Shown here one piece after another: positions 31,395 to 43,214 of a DNA stretch of 64,000 nt. The stretch lies in assembly GCA_016169945.1 (NCBI GenBank), contig JADLSH010000271.1:930001-994000 (forward strand), written 5' to 3'. Each line of letters begins with the position of its first letter. The stretch's first letter is position 1. Origin of the DNA: Trachythela sp. YZ-2020. Its lineage: Eukaryota; Cnidaria; Anthozoa; Malacalcyonacea; Clavulariidae. Position numbers and translations under genes: made by a program. The notes under the pieces are model-generated. The model was not told where the DNA came from. It saw nothing but the letters and a program-made list of their open reading frames with translations, and ran no database searches.

Positions 31395-31600
31395 ATATAT
31401 ATATACGAAATGCCAAAGAGTGCTCGATATTATATAGATAGAGCAAATATATAGATTTCGCTTACCTCAAGGTTCCGCTACAACTTGTTTCACGCAATGT
31501 GCGATCGTCAAGGCGGAGAGCCTCCGCCTTGATGAACTCTTCACCTTGATGATCGCACATTGCGTGAAACAGGCTGTAGCGGATACCTTGAGGTAAAAAC
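31395..31600. repeat. Penelope-like terminal region folded into an inverted repeat
   Basis: 31462-31516 (CTTACCTCAAGG...CACGCAATGTGCGATCGTCA) is nearly complementary to 31540-31596. The 31395-31470 part (CGAAATGCCAAAGAGTG...ATAGATAGAGCAAATATA) recurs at 32683-32745 beside the minus-strand Penelope copy, so this is element terminal sequence. A nested GGCGGAGAGCCTCCGCC hairpin lies at the centre. Confidence 0.8.
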
Positions 31601-31681
31601 TGTAACTATAGGTAAATACTATAGGTAGAAACTGTATTTATTTAACAGAAATACAGTTAAAGTAAGTTACAGCTGCATGAA

Positions 31682-32002
31682 CAATGTCAAGTCAGTAATC
31701 ACTAAACACAATGCACGCACATCTGGGAATAACAAGCCACAGGACAGGCACACTACCAATTGCAGTTGTAGAGAAAACACCATTTGCCCGCTTCAAAAAC
31801 AATGCATGACTATTGCGACATAGTATACAAAGCAACAGTCACAGTAAGCAACACAAACACGATCAAAAACTACATTGGCATGACTGCAACCACATTCAAA
31901 GAGCGATTGGCCAACCACACTAAATCTTTTCAGCACAAAAAGCATGCAAACGACACGGAACTTTCGAAATATATTTGGACATTGAAAGTATTTCAGTATT
32001 AA
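31682..32002 (+). pseudogene. Penelope-like GIY-YIG endonuclease fragment
   Basis: The translation has a Cys cluster (NCSCRENTICPLQKQC) and, after a one-base frameshift near 31808, DIVYKATVTVSNTNTIKNYI and GMTATTFKERLANHTKSFQH followed by ELSKYIWTLK. This is the EN(+) Penelope-like GIY-YIG domain (Y-I-G core, conserved R-x-x-x-H). The reverse transcriptase is missing. A TTTCGGCGTCCGACGCCTCG motif at 32152-32171 in the 3' tail fits Penelope termini. Confidence 0.82.
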
Positions 32003-32640
32003 TTGGCAAATTTTAAAACATTCTATTTCGTACACGGGAGGATCAAAACGATGCAATTTATGTTTAGAAGAAAAATTTTGTATTTTGAAAGAAAATAACA
32101 CTAATTGTTTGCTACATATATATATATATAGTACAATCTGCAGAAATGCCTGTTTCGGCGTCCGACGCCTCGTCAGTGCAGCTTGGTACACGTCTATACG
32201 CAAGATGTCAACCATTTTTATACACATGAGCTTATTCTCCTCAAGCGAATGTGGTACAACACAGTGACATCAACGCATCTAGATACTAGTAAAGTGTCAT
32301 GGAGCCACAGTGCTCAAACGACCACAAGGAAAGTGAGCTTTGCGTTATCGCTAGTAGACACCCATTAGCTTTGCCAGAGTGCTCAACAACACTAAAGGGA
32401 AGGAGCGTAAATAGTACATAAATTATACATATAATATGTACATATACATTATTACATGTAAATAGTAATAATATATATTATACAGCTAATTTAATATTCA
32501 AAAAGGGTTGTCCTTTGCAACCTTCAACTTTAAAACCGTAAACCTTAAACTCTAAGCACGAAAAGTACCATGGGAGCGCAAGTTTCAAGTAATAAATATG
32601 CCTACTGGAATTTGTTGACTATGCAATCTATTTATATATA
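32003..32640. other. Penelope-like 3' sequence and AT-rich spacer
   Basis: Begins with the tail of the plus-strand Penelope-like fragment, including (TA)n at 32117-32130. Then follows a TATAC/GTATA-rich stretch (32420-32485) with no gene. Confidence 0.45.
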
Positions 32641-32789
32641 AATGTATATATACTGATGAGCTAGCGAGTTTTGGTTCACGAAATGCCAAAGAGTGTTCGA
32701 TATCATATAGATAGAGCAAATATAGTTTTCGCTTACTTCAAGGTATCCACTACAGCCTGTTTCACGCAATAAGCGATCATCAAGTGGCA

Positions 32790-33425
32790 AGGGATTTCGA
32801 AAAGATTTTCCATTTTTAAATATTATTGGTCGAAACGTGGGCGTGTGAGCGTTCAAACATTCCATGCATTCCTTTATTTCTGTAGGTTTTTGTGTCTCCA
32901 TGTTGAAACTATTTCCGATCTTTTGTTCAGTAAAAATTGTTTGTCCTCTTTCATGATACATAGTTTTTCTTCCAAACGTAAATTGTATCTTTTTTATCAT
33001 CCCGAATACGAAACTGAATGCTTTATGATTGACCACGTTATGGTAAAATCTTGTTTGTTTTATTTCAATTTCCAAATATATTTCGAAAGTTCGGTGTCAT
33101 TTCAGTATTTTTTGTGTTGAAAAGATTTAATGAGGTTACCATGTCGCTCTTTAAATGTGGTTTCAGTCATACCAATGTAGTGTTTAGTGTTGTTCGTGTA
33201 GCTTGTGGTGACAGTTGCGTTGTATACTATGTCCCTGGTCGTGCATTGTTTCTGAAGTGGGCACATTTTCTCATCTCTGCAATTGCAATTGATTTCGTCA
33301 TTGCTAAGTGTCTGTGGCTGGTTTTTCCTAACTATGCATGCATTGTGCCTAGTGATTATGGACTTGACTTTGTTCATGCAACAATAGCTGACTTTAACTG
33401 TGTTCCTGATGTTCCTGCTTGTCAA
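32790..33425 (-). pseudogene. Penelope-like GIY-YIG domain and C-terminal region
   Basis: The frame 33102-33425 contains NCNCRDEKMCPLQKQC and DIVYNATVTTSYTNNTKHYI then GMTETTFKERHGNLIKSFQH, the same GIY-YIG domain as 31682-32002. Sequence continues at 33075-32790 in a shifted frame (ECMECLNAHTPTFRPIIF). The break near 33100 makes it non-functional as a single protein. Confidence 0.8.
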
Positions 33426-33859
33426 TTAAGCTGAGGAATTGCGTCCTATATTGGTTCGACACTCTTACTAAACAAAATGATATTGCGATGTCTATTTCTG
33501 CGTTTTGTTGTGGTGGTTGACGCGTGTAGTCAAGTGTGTGGTTGAAATTACTGTGCCTTAGTGCATTTTGATAAATTGGTGCAGATTCTCGAAATGTGTC
33601 CTCGTCAGAAGACAGGAGTGAAATGCGCTTGTTAATTGATGCTGGTAGCTGCTTTGTGATGCATGGTGTGTGGTTTGAATATCTATTTATGTTAGGCTTC
33701 CTATATGGTTTGTATTTTTCAGTATTAAAAGGTCGAAAGTAACATCTAGAAAGTTTACTATTTTTAAGTTTGTCTCTGCTGTGAATTTTAAAACAAATTG
33801 TTCGAAAATCTTGTGGAGTTATTTTCTCGTGTTATCTGCTAAACGTGCTGACTTGCCTT
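33426..33859 (-). other. Decayed middle of the Penelope-like RT
   Basis: Lies between the recognisable RT start and the GIY-YIG domain of the minus-strand copy. By position it should encode the thumb and linker, but no frame stays open and I could not match motifs with confidence. Confidence 0.45.
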
Positions 33860-34320
33860 TTATGATTGCCAATCGGTCGTCTCTATACAGGCCAATATTT
33901 TTTTCCCAAACTTTTTTCCTAGTTGTTTTAAATTGAAAAGTCCTGCAAGTTCGCAAACTTCAGCACCATCATAGCTACCCACGGTTAGGTCAAACAGATT
34001 GCTGTTGTCTCTTTTTATCCAATGTTTTCCGTCGTTGAAAAGCAGTGATTTTCTAGCATGTTTTATAATTGAAATTTCGTCTTTAAAAATAGTTGTCGAA
34101 TTTGACGCCCAAGATATTGCTTGGTCGAGTAAATTTTCCGAAATTGATGGACAGAATCAACAATGTCAAACGAAGTAAAGGTGTACCTGCTTTTTCCTTT
34201 CATGTTATCAAACCATTCGATTAATTTTTGCGTGCTTCTCCATTGGTTTACTTTCAAAGTTTCTCTTAAATTAGAATTGATTTTATCAAGAATTGTTTTA
34301 CTGATTTCTCCGGCTAACCT
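33860..34320 (-). pseudogene. Penelope-like reverse-transcriptase fragment, minus strand
   Basis: Minus-strand frames read GEISKTILDKINSNLRETLK, VNQWRSTQKLIEWFDNMK and YTFTSFDIVD, the last being catalytic block A. The frame is broken just after it. The order matches the plus-strand copy at 34690-35530, so both belong to one family. Confidence 0.8.
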
Positions 34321-34689
34321 ACAGAAGTAAAGGAATGCATGGAATGTTTGAACGCCCGCACGCTCACGTTTCGAATAATACTATTTAAGAATGGCAGAAT
34401 GGTATTAAGAATACTATTTATAGAATGCTCATCAGTATATTTGCACCCGTATACCGGTTGTGCACTCTTGTTTACGTAACATTTTTTTACCTTAAAATGA
34501 GACAATTTCGATTTCACTATTCATAGAAAAACATCCCTATACCATCACAGGATGCATGTTTGAAAAATTTGATTGAAAAAGTGGAAAGTGTAATAAAGTG
34601 CATGAGTTGGAAGGCTTATTTTTTCTTAAAAGGCGACAAAAAATAAACCAAAAACAACCCTTTCGGACTGCTTTCCAACAAAACTCCTC
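34318..34689. other. Rearranged junction between two Penelope-like copies
   Basis: 34318-34375 (GGAATGCATGGAATGTTTGA and flank) is a plus-strand copy of the reverse complement of 32836-32885. A piece of the same element's 3' part thus lies between two head-to-head RT fragments. No complete gene. Confidence 0.6.
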
Positions 34690-35530
34690 CAACAATTTCA
34701 GAGATTAAACCGTTGGAAGAGGACCTTTTAAACCTTATCGCCAATATCCAAAATCGAAGCACGAAAAACCAGTTGCAGGAATCTTTGACAAATCATTTAA
34801 AGAATATTAATTCGTCTTCTGATAATGTTTTCGTTTTCGCAGATAAAACTATAAATATTTACGAAACACCGCTCAACACATACAACAAGTTTATGCATGA
34901 CAACATTACAAAAACATATAGAAACGGATCAGAAGGCAACATAGATAAGATTGACAATGAACTAAAACGCATTTCGAGCAAACTAGAAATTTGCGAGCGA
35001 ATTGAGCAGATGAAAAAACGCGAAGCGTTCATTTCACTAAAAAATCATAAAGATAATTTTGAGAACAATCCAAAATGTGGACTAATTAACCCGGCTAAAC
35101 GTGAATCCGGAAAAATCAGTAAAACAATTCTTGATAAAATCAATTCTAATTAAGAGAAACTTTGAAAGTAAACCAATGGAGAAGCACCCAAAAAGTAATC
35201 GAATGGTTTGATAACATAAAATGAAAAAGCAGGTACACCTTTATTTCGTCTCACATTGTTAATTTCTATCCATCAATTTCGGAAAATGTACTCGACCAAG
35301 CAATATCTTGGGCGTCAAATTTGACTACTATTTCTAAAGACGAAATTTCAATTATAAAACATGCTAGAAAATCACTCCTTTTCAACGACGGGAAACATTG
35401 GATAAAAAGAGACAGCAACAATCTATTGGACAAATTTGGAGAATCTGCACCAGCAAGCTTAATTGTTAGGTATATTTGTTACTATATTTTCGTACCACAA
35501 TTAACGTGGCACTCTAGCTTCAGATAAATT
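34690..35530 (+). pseudogene. Penelope-like reverse transcriptase, plus-strand copy
   Basis: The translation has the N-terminal region (DNVFVFADKTINIYETPLNT), FISLKNHKDNFENNPKCGLI and NPAKRESGKISKTILDKINSN, then a stop (35151-35153). It continues VNQWRSTQKVIEWFDNIK, a second stop, the A-block equivalent (IVNFYPSISENVLDQAISWA), then DEISIIKHARKSLLFNDGKH and WIKRDSNN. It ends before the catalytic YxDD-type block, so it is both truncated and interrupted. Confidence 0.85.
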
Positions 35531-36243
35531 GGCCTATTAATGACTTGTAGCTTATAACTAACTTTTAAATATGTTCAAAAGGCAAAGGATGCTTATCTAA
35601 TTACAAATCAATTAACACCTGAAGTGGTTTCACGAAATATTATACAATTAAGTTTAAAATTTTAAGTAGAAATTTACTAGCGTGTCTACAAGTGGAGACA
35701 AGCTCGTTGCGTCGGTTAAGTGTTGCAATATCCGGTTTACAAATAATAAAATACTTCTCCTATAGGCATAAGTTGCACGGCTTGGATGCATTGCTACGAG
35801 TTTTAGAATTTTCTAGCCTGCGGTCAGACTAAGAATTTTCCAGTGTATAGGGTAATTTACAGTATATTTTTATGTTTGAATTTCCAGACATTTAATTCGG
35901 TAGAGTTTTGTTTTTCAACGTTATTGAATAAAGCTTAGTGATTGGTTTTGAATGTATTCTATGTCAGTCCAACATATGTTTGAATCATTGTACTAAATAA
36001 AACTGGAACGCTACTTCCGACCGGAATTGTGAAGCCAAACTTGAAAGTTAGTCCCAGTCTTTTCACGCCAGTGAAGAACGCGGTTAATCGATAAAACAAT
36101 TCATGCATTCTTGAAAACCGGCTTAATTTTGCAATTTTTTGAAAAATTTGCGATGTTCAACGGTTTTTATTAATACTTTCATTCAGGTAAAACCTCCTAG
36201 TAGACTTTACTTGTATATATTTTCTATTTTTTGTAATAGTTGA
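35531..36243. other. Non-coding gap
   Basis: AT-rich with no gene seen. 'ACCTGAAGTGGTTTC' at 35619-35633 recurs at 37222-37236 as a short repeat. Confidence 0.4.
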
Positions 36244-36870
36244 ATGATCTTTTTCGATAAGAGTGTACCAAGGAGTGAGAGTTCGTTTGTTGACTTTCGG
36301 CTTGCATGTTTTGCGAATATATTTTTGTTTTTCACACTGATACTATACGAGATATTTGATAACCAGAAATTGGAGCCAATTGAACCTACTTTTTACTACA
36401 AGGGAGCAAATAATGACCTTCAAGGAATTAAGGTATTAAGAGGCATGGTACCAACTTATTTGACAGAATTATTTACCACTAGCAATAATAACACGTACAG
36501 TTTAAGAAGCAATAATCGAAACCTTTACCTAGATAAACCAAAAACAAATTTCTTAAAACGTAGTTTTTCATATGGAGGAGCAACGTCCTGAATAACCTAC
36601 CACTCGAAATCGTCGATAAATACGGCGATTTGTCAATCGAATCAGTCAAAAGACTTATAAATAATATATGACGATATTCACTAGTCCCGATTTATATATA
36701 TATCGTAATTACAAAATATTAGTTTTGGACATTAATGTAAATAGTTTTTCATTAGTTAATTTGATTATGTATTGTATTTTAAATGTTACACGGCTCTTTG
36801 AAAACCAGGAAACTGAAAGACCACCGTGTATGTAAATAAGTTTAACTAATAATAATAATAATAATAACTC
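36244..36870 (+). mobile_element. CR1/L2-like LINE 3' fragment with (TAA)n tail
   Basis: Translation from about 36400 has IKVLRGMVPTYLTELFTT and FLKRSFSYGGA, and then, one base out of frame, LNNLPLEIVDKYGDLSIESV, the C-terminal end of a CR1/L2 reverse transcriptase. The 3' UTR has ACACGGCTCTTTGAAAACCA, GACCACCGTGTATGTAAATA, and a TAATAATAA tail at 36848-36867, the usual L2 layout. Confidence 0.82.
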
Positions 36871-37689
36871 TGTTTATAAAGCTAAGTTCACAGAAATAAA
36901 CTGCTGTATACCAGTACTAAAACATAGAACGATTCTTGTAGAAAAGAATGTTGCTTTTGTACTAGTTTAGATAATATTGAATATCAGAAACTTTAATACT
37001 GTAAAATATTTTGGTCGGGCTCGAGGGCAGTTTTTCTGTCGATCATGCATAGTTTGTATGCAAAATGAACTTTATTGTGCTACCAATATAAAATATCCAT
37101 GGAACGTTTAAGAAAATCTAACAAAGGAACTTTTCCTCTTTGTTTATATATATGCAAATTCTGCTAGTTTTGACATGCACTGCGATCTTTTTTAACAAAA
37201 AGGCATGGTCATTGCTTAACCCCTGAAGTGGTTTCGTCGCAAAGTCTCGCGACATAAACACGCATGTGCGATATTAGGCTCAATGCGATCTTAGGCGAGT
37301 CTCAACGAGAAATATCCTCCTGGTCATGCACTACATAAGATATTTAATTGCGACACCGTGAAGATCTGCTAGAGTTGTATGAGCAATTTACAACAAATAA
37401 TCGACGGGCATAACAAATTCAAGCTTTCCGACAGCTCTCAGACGACTAAATGATAATTGCAACTGTCGAAAGCCCAAAAGTAGTAATATTGGTACTGCTC
37501 GATTGGTGGGCGAGAAAGGGTTGGAGCAAGGAGGAGCACATCAATAAATATTTGAACATCATTAACATGAGGTGGCGCATCATCATTAACATATGACGAG
37601 CGCATCTTCCTGCGACCCCTCATATGCTAATGAAGATACGCCCCCTTGATCCAAAAAATGCACGCACATGCGAAAACTTAAAAAAATGG
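36871..37689. other. Non-coding gap
   Basis: No gene or clear element. A local ATTAACATGAGG/CATCATTAACATATGA repeat lies around 37560-37600. Confidence 0.35.
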
Positions 37690-38282
37690 AAATGTCTTGT
37701 CATCAATATTCATGCTTTTGGAATATGTATCATTTTATGCATTTTTTTGCTGTTGATATTCATATCCGCTCAATCTCTGATTACCTTAACCAATGCCATA
37801 TTGTAGCAAAGCCATGCACAAGGTACCTTTTAATAACCTCACAGTTTGGACTTGTACAAGACTCTTCGTCGTTGTTGCTACGAATGATTAAGTTCGCTAT
37901 ATTTACCTTTGCTAAATATTTCAAACGCGATTTACATTATTTATGAATTAAACAATTTTACCTTCTACGGTATTCCTACCACAGAAAACGGGCAGGGAAT
38001 CACTATCGTAGTATCGCTTCATGCACTGTATTATGCCTCTAGATTTCGCTGATATATCCAACTCGCACTAGATAAAATTGCTAAGTACGCGGCAGTTAGT
38101 TAATTGAATACTTCTTTGTTCAAAGCAGAAATATTAGAATGCGTTTGGGATCAGTTTCGACTTTTGATGCCTTATATCTTTCCTAATGGACTTATGGACA
38201 CTTAGCTTAATGCTATCACTATTGAGGCTTAATTCATATCTGATTAGAAGTTAGCAGTATCTTTTTTGATGAAAGTTGATAT

Positions 38283-40396
38283 ATTACAGGTCATTAATTA
38301 GGGCAGGGGTTGGGGCCGAAGAGAAACGACTTTGAATCCAAATTTTTGTTTTACCCAACCAATATAAGATCAGAAATTTAAATTACCCAACCTTGTTGAG
38401 ACATAAATTTTTTTTACCCAACCCAAGGAAAAAAAAGCGGGCTTGTCGAATTAAATCCGCTCTTGCATCATTCTTCGATCTCAACTCTGAATGCAAAATC
38501 CTTGGTCTACCAATCTTCACTTTGACTCGCTCATCCATATTTTAATATTTAAAATATAAACATTTACATATTTCGTCATGCCATGCACAACGGCAACAAT
38601 AAGATTGGTGCTGTTTATGTGTAAAATTTATCAAAATATGCAGAATTCGAGTAGATCCGATGTAGTTCCGGACACACTTCCGAGCATGAGCCGACTATAA
38701 ACGAGTGCCATTTGGATGATCCAAGTTAAACAAACATACTCGCATGTTTTCATCATGGTGCCAAAAAAGAATTTGAAAGTTTTTTACAATCTATTAATCT
38801 TGCTGAGGATTATTTGGAGCGATTTAATGCGTCTGGTTTTAACAACATTGAATTACTGAAATCGTTGGAATTGGATGAACAACGGCAAATGTTTGATCTA
38901 GTTGGTTTATCGGGAAAACCAGGGCATCTTCTGAAATTCAAGAAGGCTATAGCTTCATATACTCGCAATCTAGGAAGTATTAATGTGGACAATAGTAACC
39001 AAACAGCCGTTCCGGCTCAGAAGAAGGCTCAGAAAAGTAAGTTTTTATCATTGTAAATATTTTGTTATTAAACTAGGGTATAAGTGTGATATTGGACAAT
39101 CAATTTAATGAATTTACTGTATGCATCATGGATTCATATGACATGTTAATACGTTTATATGCTCCAGTCAATTTTCCTGTTTATACCACCCCCTCCCTGT
39201 ATAAAATTGTGTCCTTCAGGGTATTGTCGGTCTTGAGGGTATATGTATGGTCTCTTATACTATTTTAGCATTGCCCTGAGGTGGGTATACATTTTAAAAT
39301 GTCTATTAAATTTCTGGTGCTGGTAAATTTGCTTACAAACTTGTAATTATTTTTCAGATCCTTTAGGAATTGCCTTGGGAAGGCATGGTTACATAAAGAA
39401 TTGATGATTATTTAAATGAAATATTTACTTTTATATTTATCTTTATATTTAAATATATAGCAATCTCATTCATTGGTGGGAAGTTTGTTGTGGGTGAAAA
39501 TGCCAGAGTGAAAGAAAAGGAGCCTCTGGAAAAGTACATGATACCAAATGCGAAGTCCAAAAGGTTGAAATATCATAATCTAATAACAAAAGAAATCTAC
39601 CTGTCAGCCTTTACCAGTAAGCAGTCTAGATTCCATGCTTATTTGATGGGACAACGCAAGTTTCGGTGGAATGTTAAATGCAACCTCGAAAAACTTGAGC
39701 ACCTTGTATCTTCATACAAAAATGGTCAAATTCCAAAGGAGAATATAAATTGTTTACGACACATGCAGAAATGTCCAGTGGATGTAAAGATAGATGATGT
39801 GAGTAAAAGCCAACGAGCATTAGACCACATAAAAAAAAACACAATAAAAACAATCAATGAGGAAAAAAGCAAGTTATCGAATAGAAAAATGGAGCTATAT
39901 GCAGATGATCTTGAGCCGAAGAATGGGCAAGTAATGAAATAAATTTTGTTCAAGAAATGACAACACATGTAGAAAGCATGCTGACTGAATCCAATAATAT
40001 TGCACATGACATTGAGCATGTCAGTAATCAGTTGGCAAAAAGATTTGATGTGGCCTCGGTGAATGAAAATGAAAAGAAACGGAAAGCTAAACGAGTCAAA
40101 GAACAAAAATCTAAGACAAAGAAGAAGCGAAGCATTGTAGAAAAGTCCAAAGTGGAATGTCCAAACACAATGAGTGACATGTCTAGTGATGATGACATTG
40201 TTATTGACATTTTAGATGACAATCTATGAACTTTTCTATTTTTATATACAATACTTTGTTTTTATATAAATGTTGTTCCAAACCTTGAGGGAGGTATTTT
40301 TTTCTTTTACCCAACCTTTGAGGCCTCGGAATTTTCATTTACCCAACCATTTTCTCTTCGGCCCCAACCCCTGCCCTAATTAATGACCGGTCCCTA
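38283..40396. mobile_element. 2.1 kb TIR element carrying a SAM-domain gene
   Basis: GGTCATTAATTAGGGCAGGG and TTGGGGCCGAAGAGAAA at the left end (from 38289) are exactly complemented at 40352-40389. Subterminal TTTTACCCAACC motifs recur on both sides. The equivalent site in the diverged copy at about 52150 lacks the element, confirming insertion. Exact target duplication is unclear (TA or TAAT). No transposase is visible; the cargo is the spliced gene at 38730-40229. Confidence 0.85.
38730..40229 (+). CDS. SAM-domain gene inside TIR element, two exons, one frameshift
   Basis: Exon 1 (open from 38730 to donor AAAA|GTAAGT at 39037) encodes KKEFESFLQSINLAEDYLER FNASGFNNIELLKSLELDEQ and GLSGKPGHLLKFKKAI, a SAM domain (five-helix pattern with the final G-H-x-L-K-F-K-K-A-I helix). 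Exon 2 (from 39461 after ATATATAG) joins in phase 1 and encodes ISFIGGKFVVGENARVKEKE, LEKYMIPNAKSKRLKYHNLI and a basic helical stretch. A one-base shift near 39915 separates it from the last segment (39957-40229): EMTTHVESMLTESNNIAHDI, a lysine-rich nuclear-localisation-like tract, and an acidic end (SSDDDIVIDILDDN). No ATG was found in frame before the SAM region. Function unknown; probably a nuclear adaptor or regulator. Confidence 0.72.
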
Positions 40397-42103
40397 ATGA
40401 GGCTTGTGATTTTGTATTGTCTAATGTCACTCACGCTGTGTTTGACTATAGTCCATTAAAAACTCATTAATAATTCATGAGGAAAACACAAAGAAAAATC
40501 ATGACCGTATCGTGGTTTATATGTGATAAAAAATCCTCCTGATTTACATAAACTTTAGCTTCAATATTCTCGGCTTGGAAAACGTTATTTTTCAAAATTA
40601 CCATGCCAACGAACTTACCAAATGGTGATCGTGTTTTAAGCTAGTCAAAAGTATAGTCCTCAGCGAACTCAAGACTCAGGAGTGAAAGGCGCTTGCTATG
40701 ATGACGACTGCGCCACCGAAGCCCCATATTGCATGTATTTATTTAAAGCCCCACTGCGCCAGCGAAGCCCCCTAATGCATGTATTTATTTAAAATCGCAT
40801 GTATGTACACGCCGAGCTTCATGCTTGACCAAATCGCTAATTTTTTGTTCCAAATACAAAGGTTATTTTGAATTTTTGAAAAATAAAACGCCATGGAGAT
40901 TGAATTGTGGTTTTACAAGTATAAATTGATATGCATGCGTTTGCCTCGCGCATTATCAGATCAGTATTATTTTTTATTATGTTCAATTAATGACTTGCGG
41001 CTTCGCATTGTCGCTTCTTTACATTACTCATGTTCCTTTCCGATAACCCGCAATATATCAGAAAAACCTGAATGAACAAGTCATGAAACTACCAACTATA
41101 AACATGAAGTACAACCAAAAATCATCGCACTTGTATGATTGCGTAACTGAATATGACCAACAATGCGAACCCCCGCTGCTCATAAATAATGCTCATAAAT
41201 TGTTTACATGTCTACAAATAGAAGAACTTCAAGCAATTCCCGGAATAAGTTGCAATGCTTAAGCAAGTGCAATTTTAAGCTAGATATATTAAGCACATCA
41301 AAAACCTTGTTTCATTATAGTTCCAACTTGCGGGACGAACATTAACATGTATCTTTATTAATCACATTAAGCTGCTTTTTTACAGCAATAGCTCTTACAG
41401 AAACCCTGCTAAATGATGACAGTTGTGATTCTAATGGCTTTACGATATCTAGCTACATACGTGAGGTTTGATATTCATAGCAAATCGTAACAAGGCGTAG
41501 AAGTTTTCATTTATTTTATAAATAAAATGCTAAAGTAAAAATTCGACAACATATCACGAAAGAGTGCAATTTAGCTAACAGAAAGAATTTGACTGAATTA
41601 TTAAAACTCGAAAGAAAAGAAGACAATTTTAGATTTGGGCTGTGCAACTTCTTTTATAGTAACGGCCTAGGGGTCTTGGAAGTGAAACATAAAGTGGCCT
41701 GATCTAAAACCGGTCAATCAGCGTTAGGGTGGTGTACTGCTCAACCCTCGTTCCATCACCTACATCTGTTTGTATAAGGGGTTGTCCTGAAAACCAAGTC
41801 GGTTTTTCTGCTCTCATTAATCTTATTCAAATTGTTTATTTCTCAACAAAATTCCTATTGCCATCGGAAGAAATTACTAACGATGAGAATATATAATTTT
41901 ATGAGGCATGCTAAATGTAATCAGAAAACACCAACTTATGATTTTGGTGACGTGTAATAATACCGCGTACCAATATGCGATCTTACACTTACGAATTTTA
42001 GCTCTGAAGAAAACTATTTTGAACACGTACGGTCAGAGAACATTGCTTAATAACCATAACAGCATGCCTGAGCGTGTCAGGTGTGAACGTGGGTGAAATG
42101 CTT

Positions 42104-42112
42104 ATCTTATAT
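42104..42112. repeat. 9-bp target duplication, left copy
   Basis: ATCTTATAT here is repeated at 48484-48492, exactly bounding the palindromic element. Confidence 0.8.
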
Positions 42113-42144
42113 CGGCTATCACTATAACAAGGAATGGGGAATGG

Positions 42145-42552
42145 GAATACTAAAACGTGGAATCTCAAAAGCCCGGAATACTAAAACGCGGAATCTTTAA
42201 AACCAGGAATACTAAAACGCGGAATCTCAAAAGCCCGGAATACTAAAACGCGGAATCTCTAAAACCAGGAATACTAAAACGCGAAATGTCTAACACCCGG
42301 AGTACTAAAACGCGGTCTCTAAAACCAGGAATACTAAAACGCGGATTCTCTAAAACCAGGAATACTAATACGCGGAATCTCTAAAACCAGGAATACTAAA
42401 ACGCGGAATCTCTAAAACCAGGAATACTAAAACGCGGAATCTCTAAAACAAGGAATACTAAAACGCGGAATCTCTAAAACAAGGAATACTAAAACGCGGA
42501 ATCTCTAAAACCAGGAATACTAAAACGCGGAATCTCTAAAACCAGGAATACT
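42145..42552. repeat. 31-bp tandem array, left arm
   Basis: About 13 units of GGAATACTAAAACGCGGAAT-CTCTAAAACCA with a few variants (CTCAAAAGCCC in the first ones). A mirrored array lies at 47845-48440. Confidence 0.96.
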
Positions 42553-43214
42553 AAAATACTAAATTTATAATGTAATCTTTTATATATACTTTATATTAAT
42601 GTAAAAACGCATAGCTGAAACCGAAATACGAGTTTCAAGGCACATGATACTATATTGCTCAGTACCGTTGGCAAAAGCGTAAAAGTCTGTATAGAACATA
42701 TCCGAATTTCTAAGCAATCGCGTAACTAGAATTTGCGCAAATCGTTTCTGAATATAGTCTTAATCAGCGCTGCAATTCTATTGTCTGACACGATGTAAAT
42801 ACTAATAATTTTATTGTGAATATCTAATATTTAAAATTCAGGTTTTATAGGCTTGCGCTTTATATCGCTAAAACGGGCGAGAAATTTATACAACATAGTC
42901 TCATCTCTAAACAATAGCATGATGTTTCTGAATATAGATGTCTATACTAAAGCACGCGCTGTAATTCTATAGTTTGACAGATGCAAACACCGCCCAGATT
43001 TGTATCTCAAAATTTCGGGTTTTACAGGCTTGTGCTAGCTTCTATCATGCTTTCTATACCGCTAAAACGGGTGTGGAAATCTATACAACATCGTCGGATT
43101 TTGAAGCAATAGTATGAATGGATTTTGCGCAAATTTTTTCTGAGTATATATGTCTACACTATGATTAAAAACACGCGCTGTAATGCAAACTCCCAGAATT
43201 GTATCTTAAAATTT

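Larger units (their letters stand above)
32650..34320 (-). mobile_element. Penelope-like element, minus-strand copy, 5'-truncated
   Basis: Read on the minus strand, RT sequence (from 34320) is followed by the linker, the GIY-YIG domain (33425-33102), a further region (33075-32790) and a terminal region at 32785-32680 that recurs at 31400-31470. Frameshifts interrupt the RT. The copy stops abruptly at 34320. Confidence 0.82.
37690..42112. repeat. Diverged copy of the 3.6 kb tandem-unit family (copy A)
   Basis: 37725-38282 matches 51590-52140 and 57890-58230 (e.g. AGAAATATTAGAATG, CATTTCGCTGATATATCCAA with differences). 40397-41960 matches 52110-54870. It is split by the SAM-gene element (38283-40396) and ends where the 6.4 kb palindromic element is inserted. 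It is an informative empty site at 41289-41292 (single TTAA) for the insertion at 52966-53986. Confidence 0.8.

Noticed and set aside
32656..32690. CTGATGAG ... CACGAAA resembling a hammerhead ribozyme core next to a Penelope-like terminus
   Set aside because: Penelope-like elements are known to carry hammerheads, but the intervening bases do not form a convincing stem II, and the motif lies on the strand opposite to the adjacent element.
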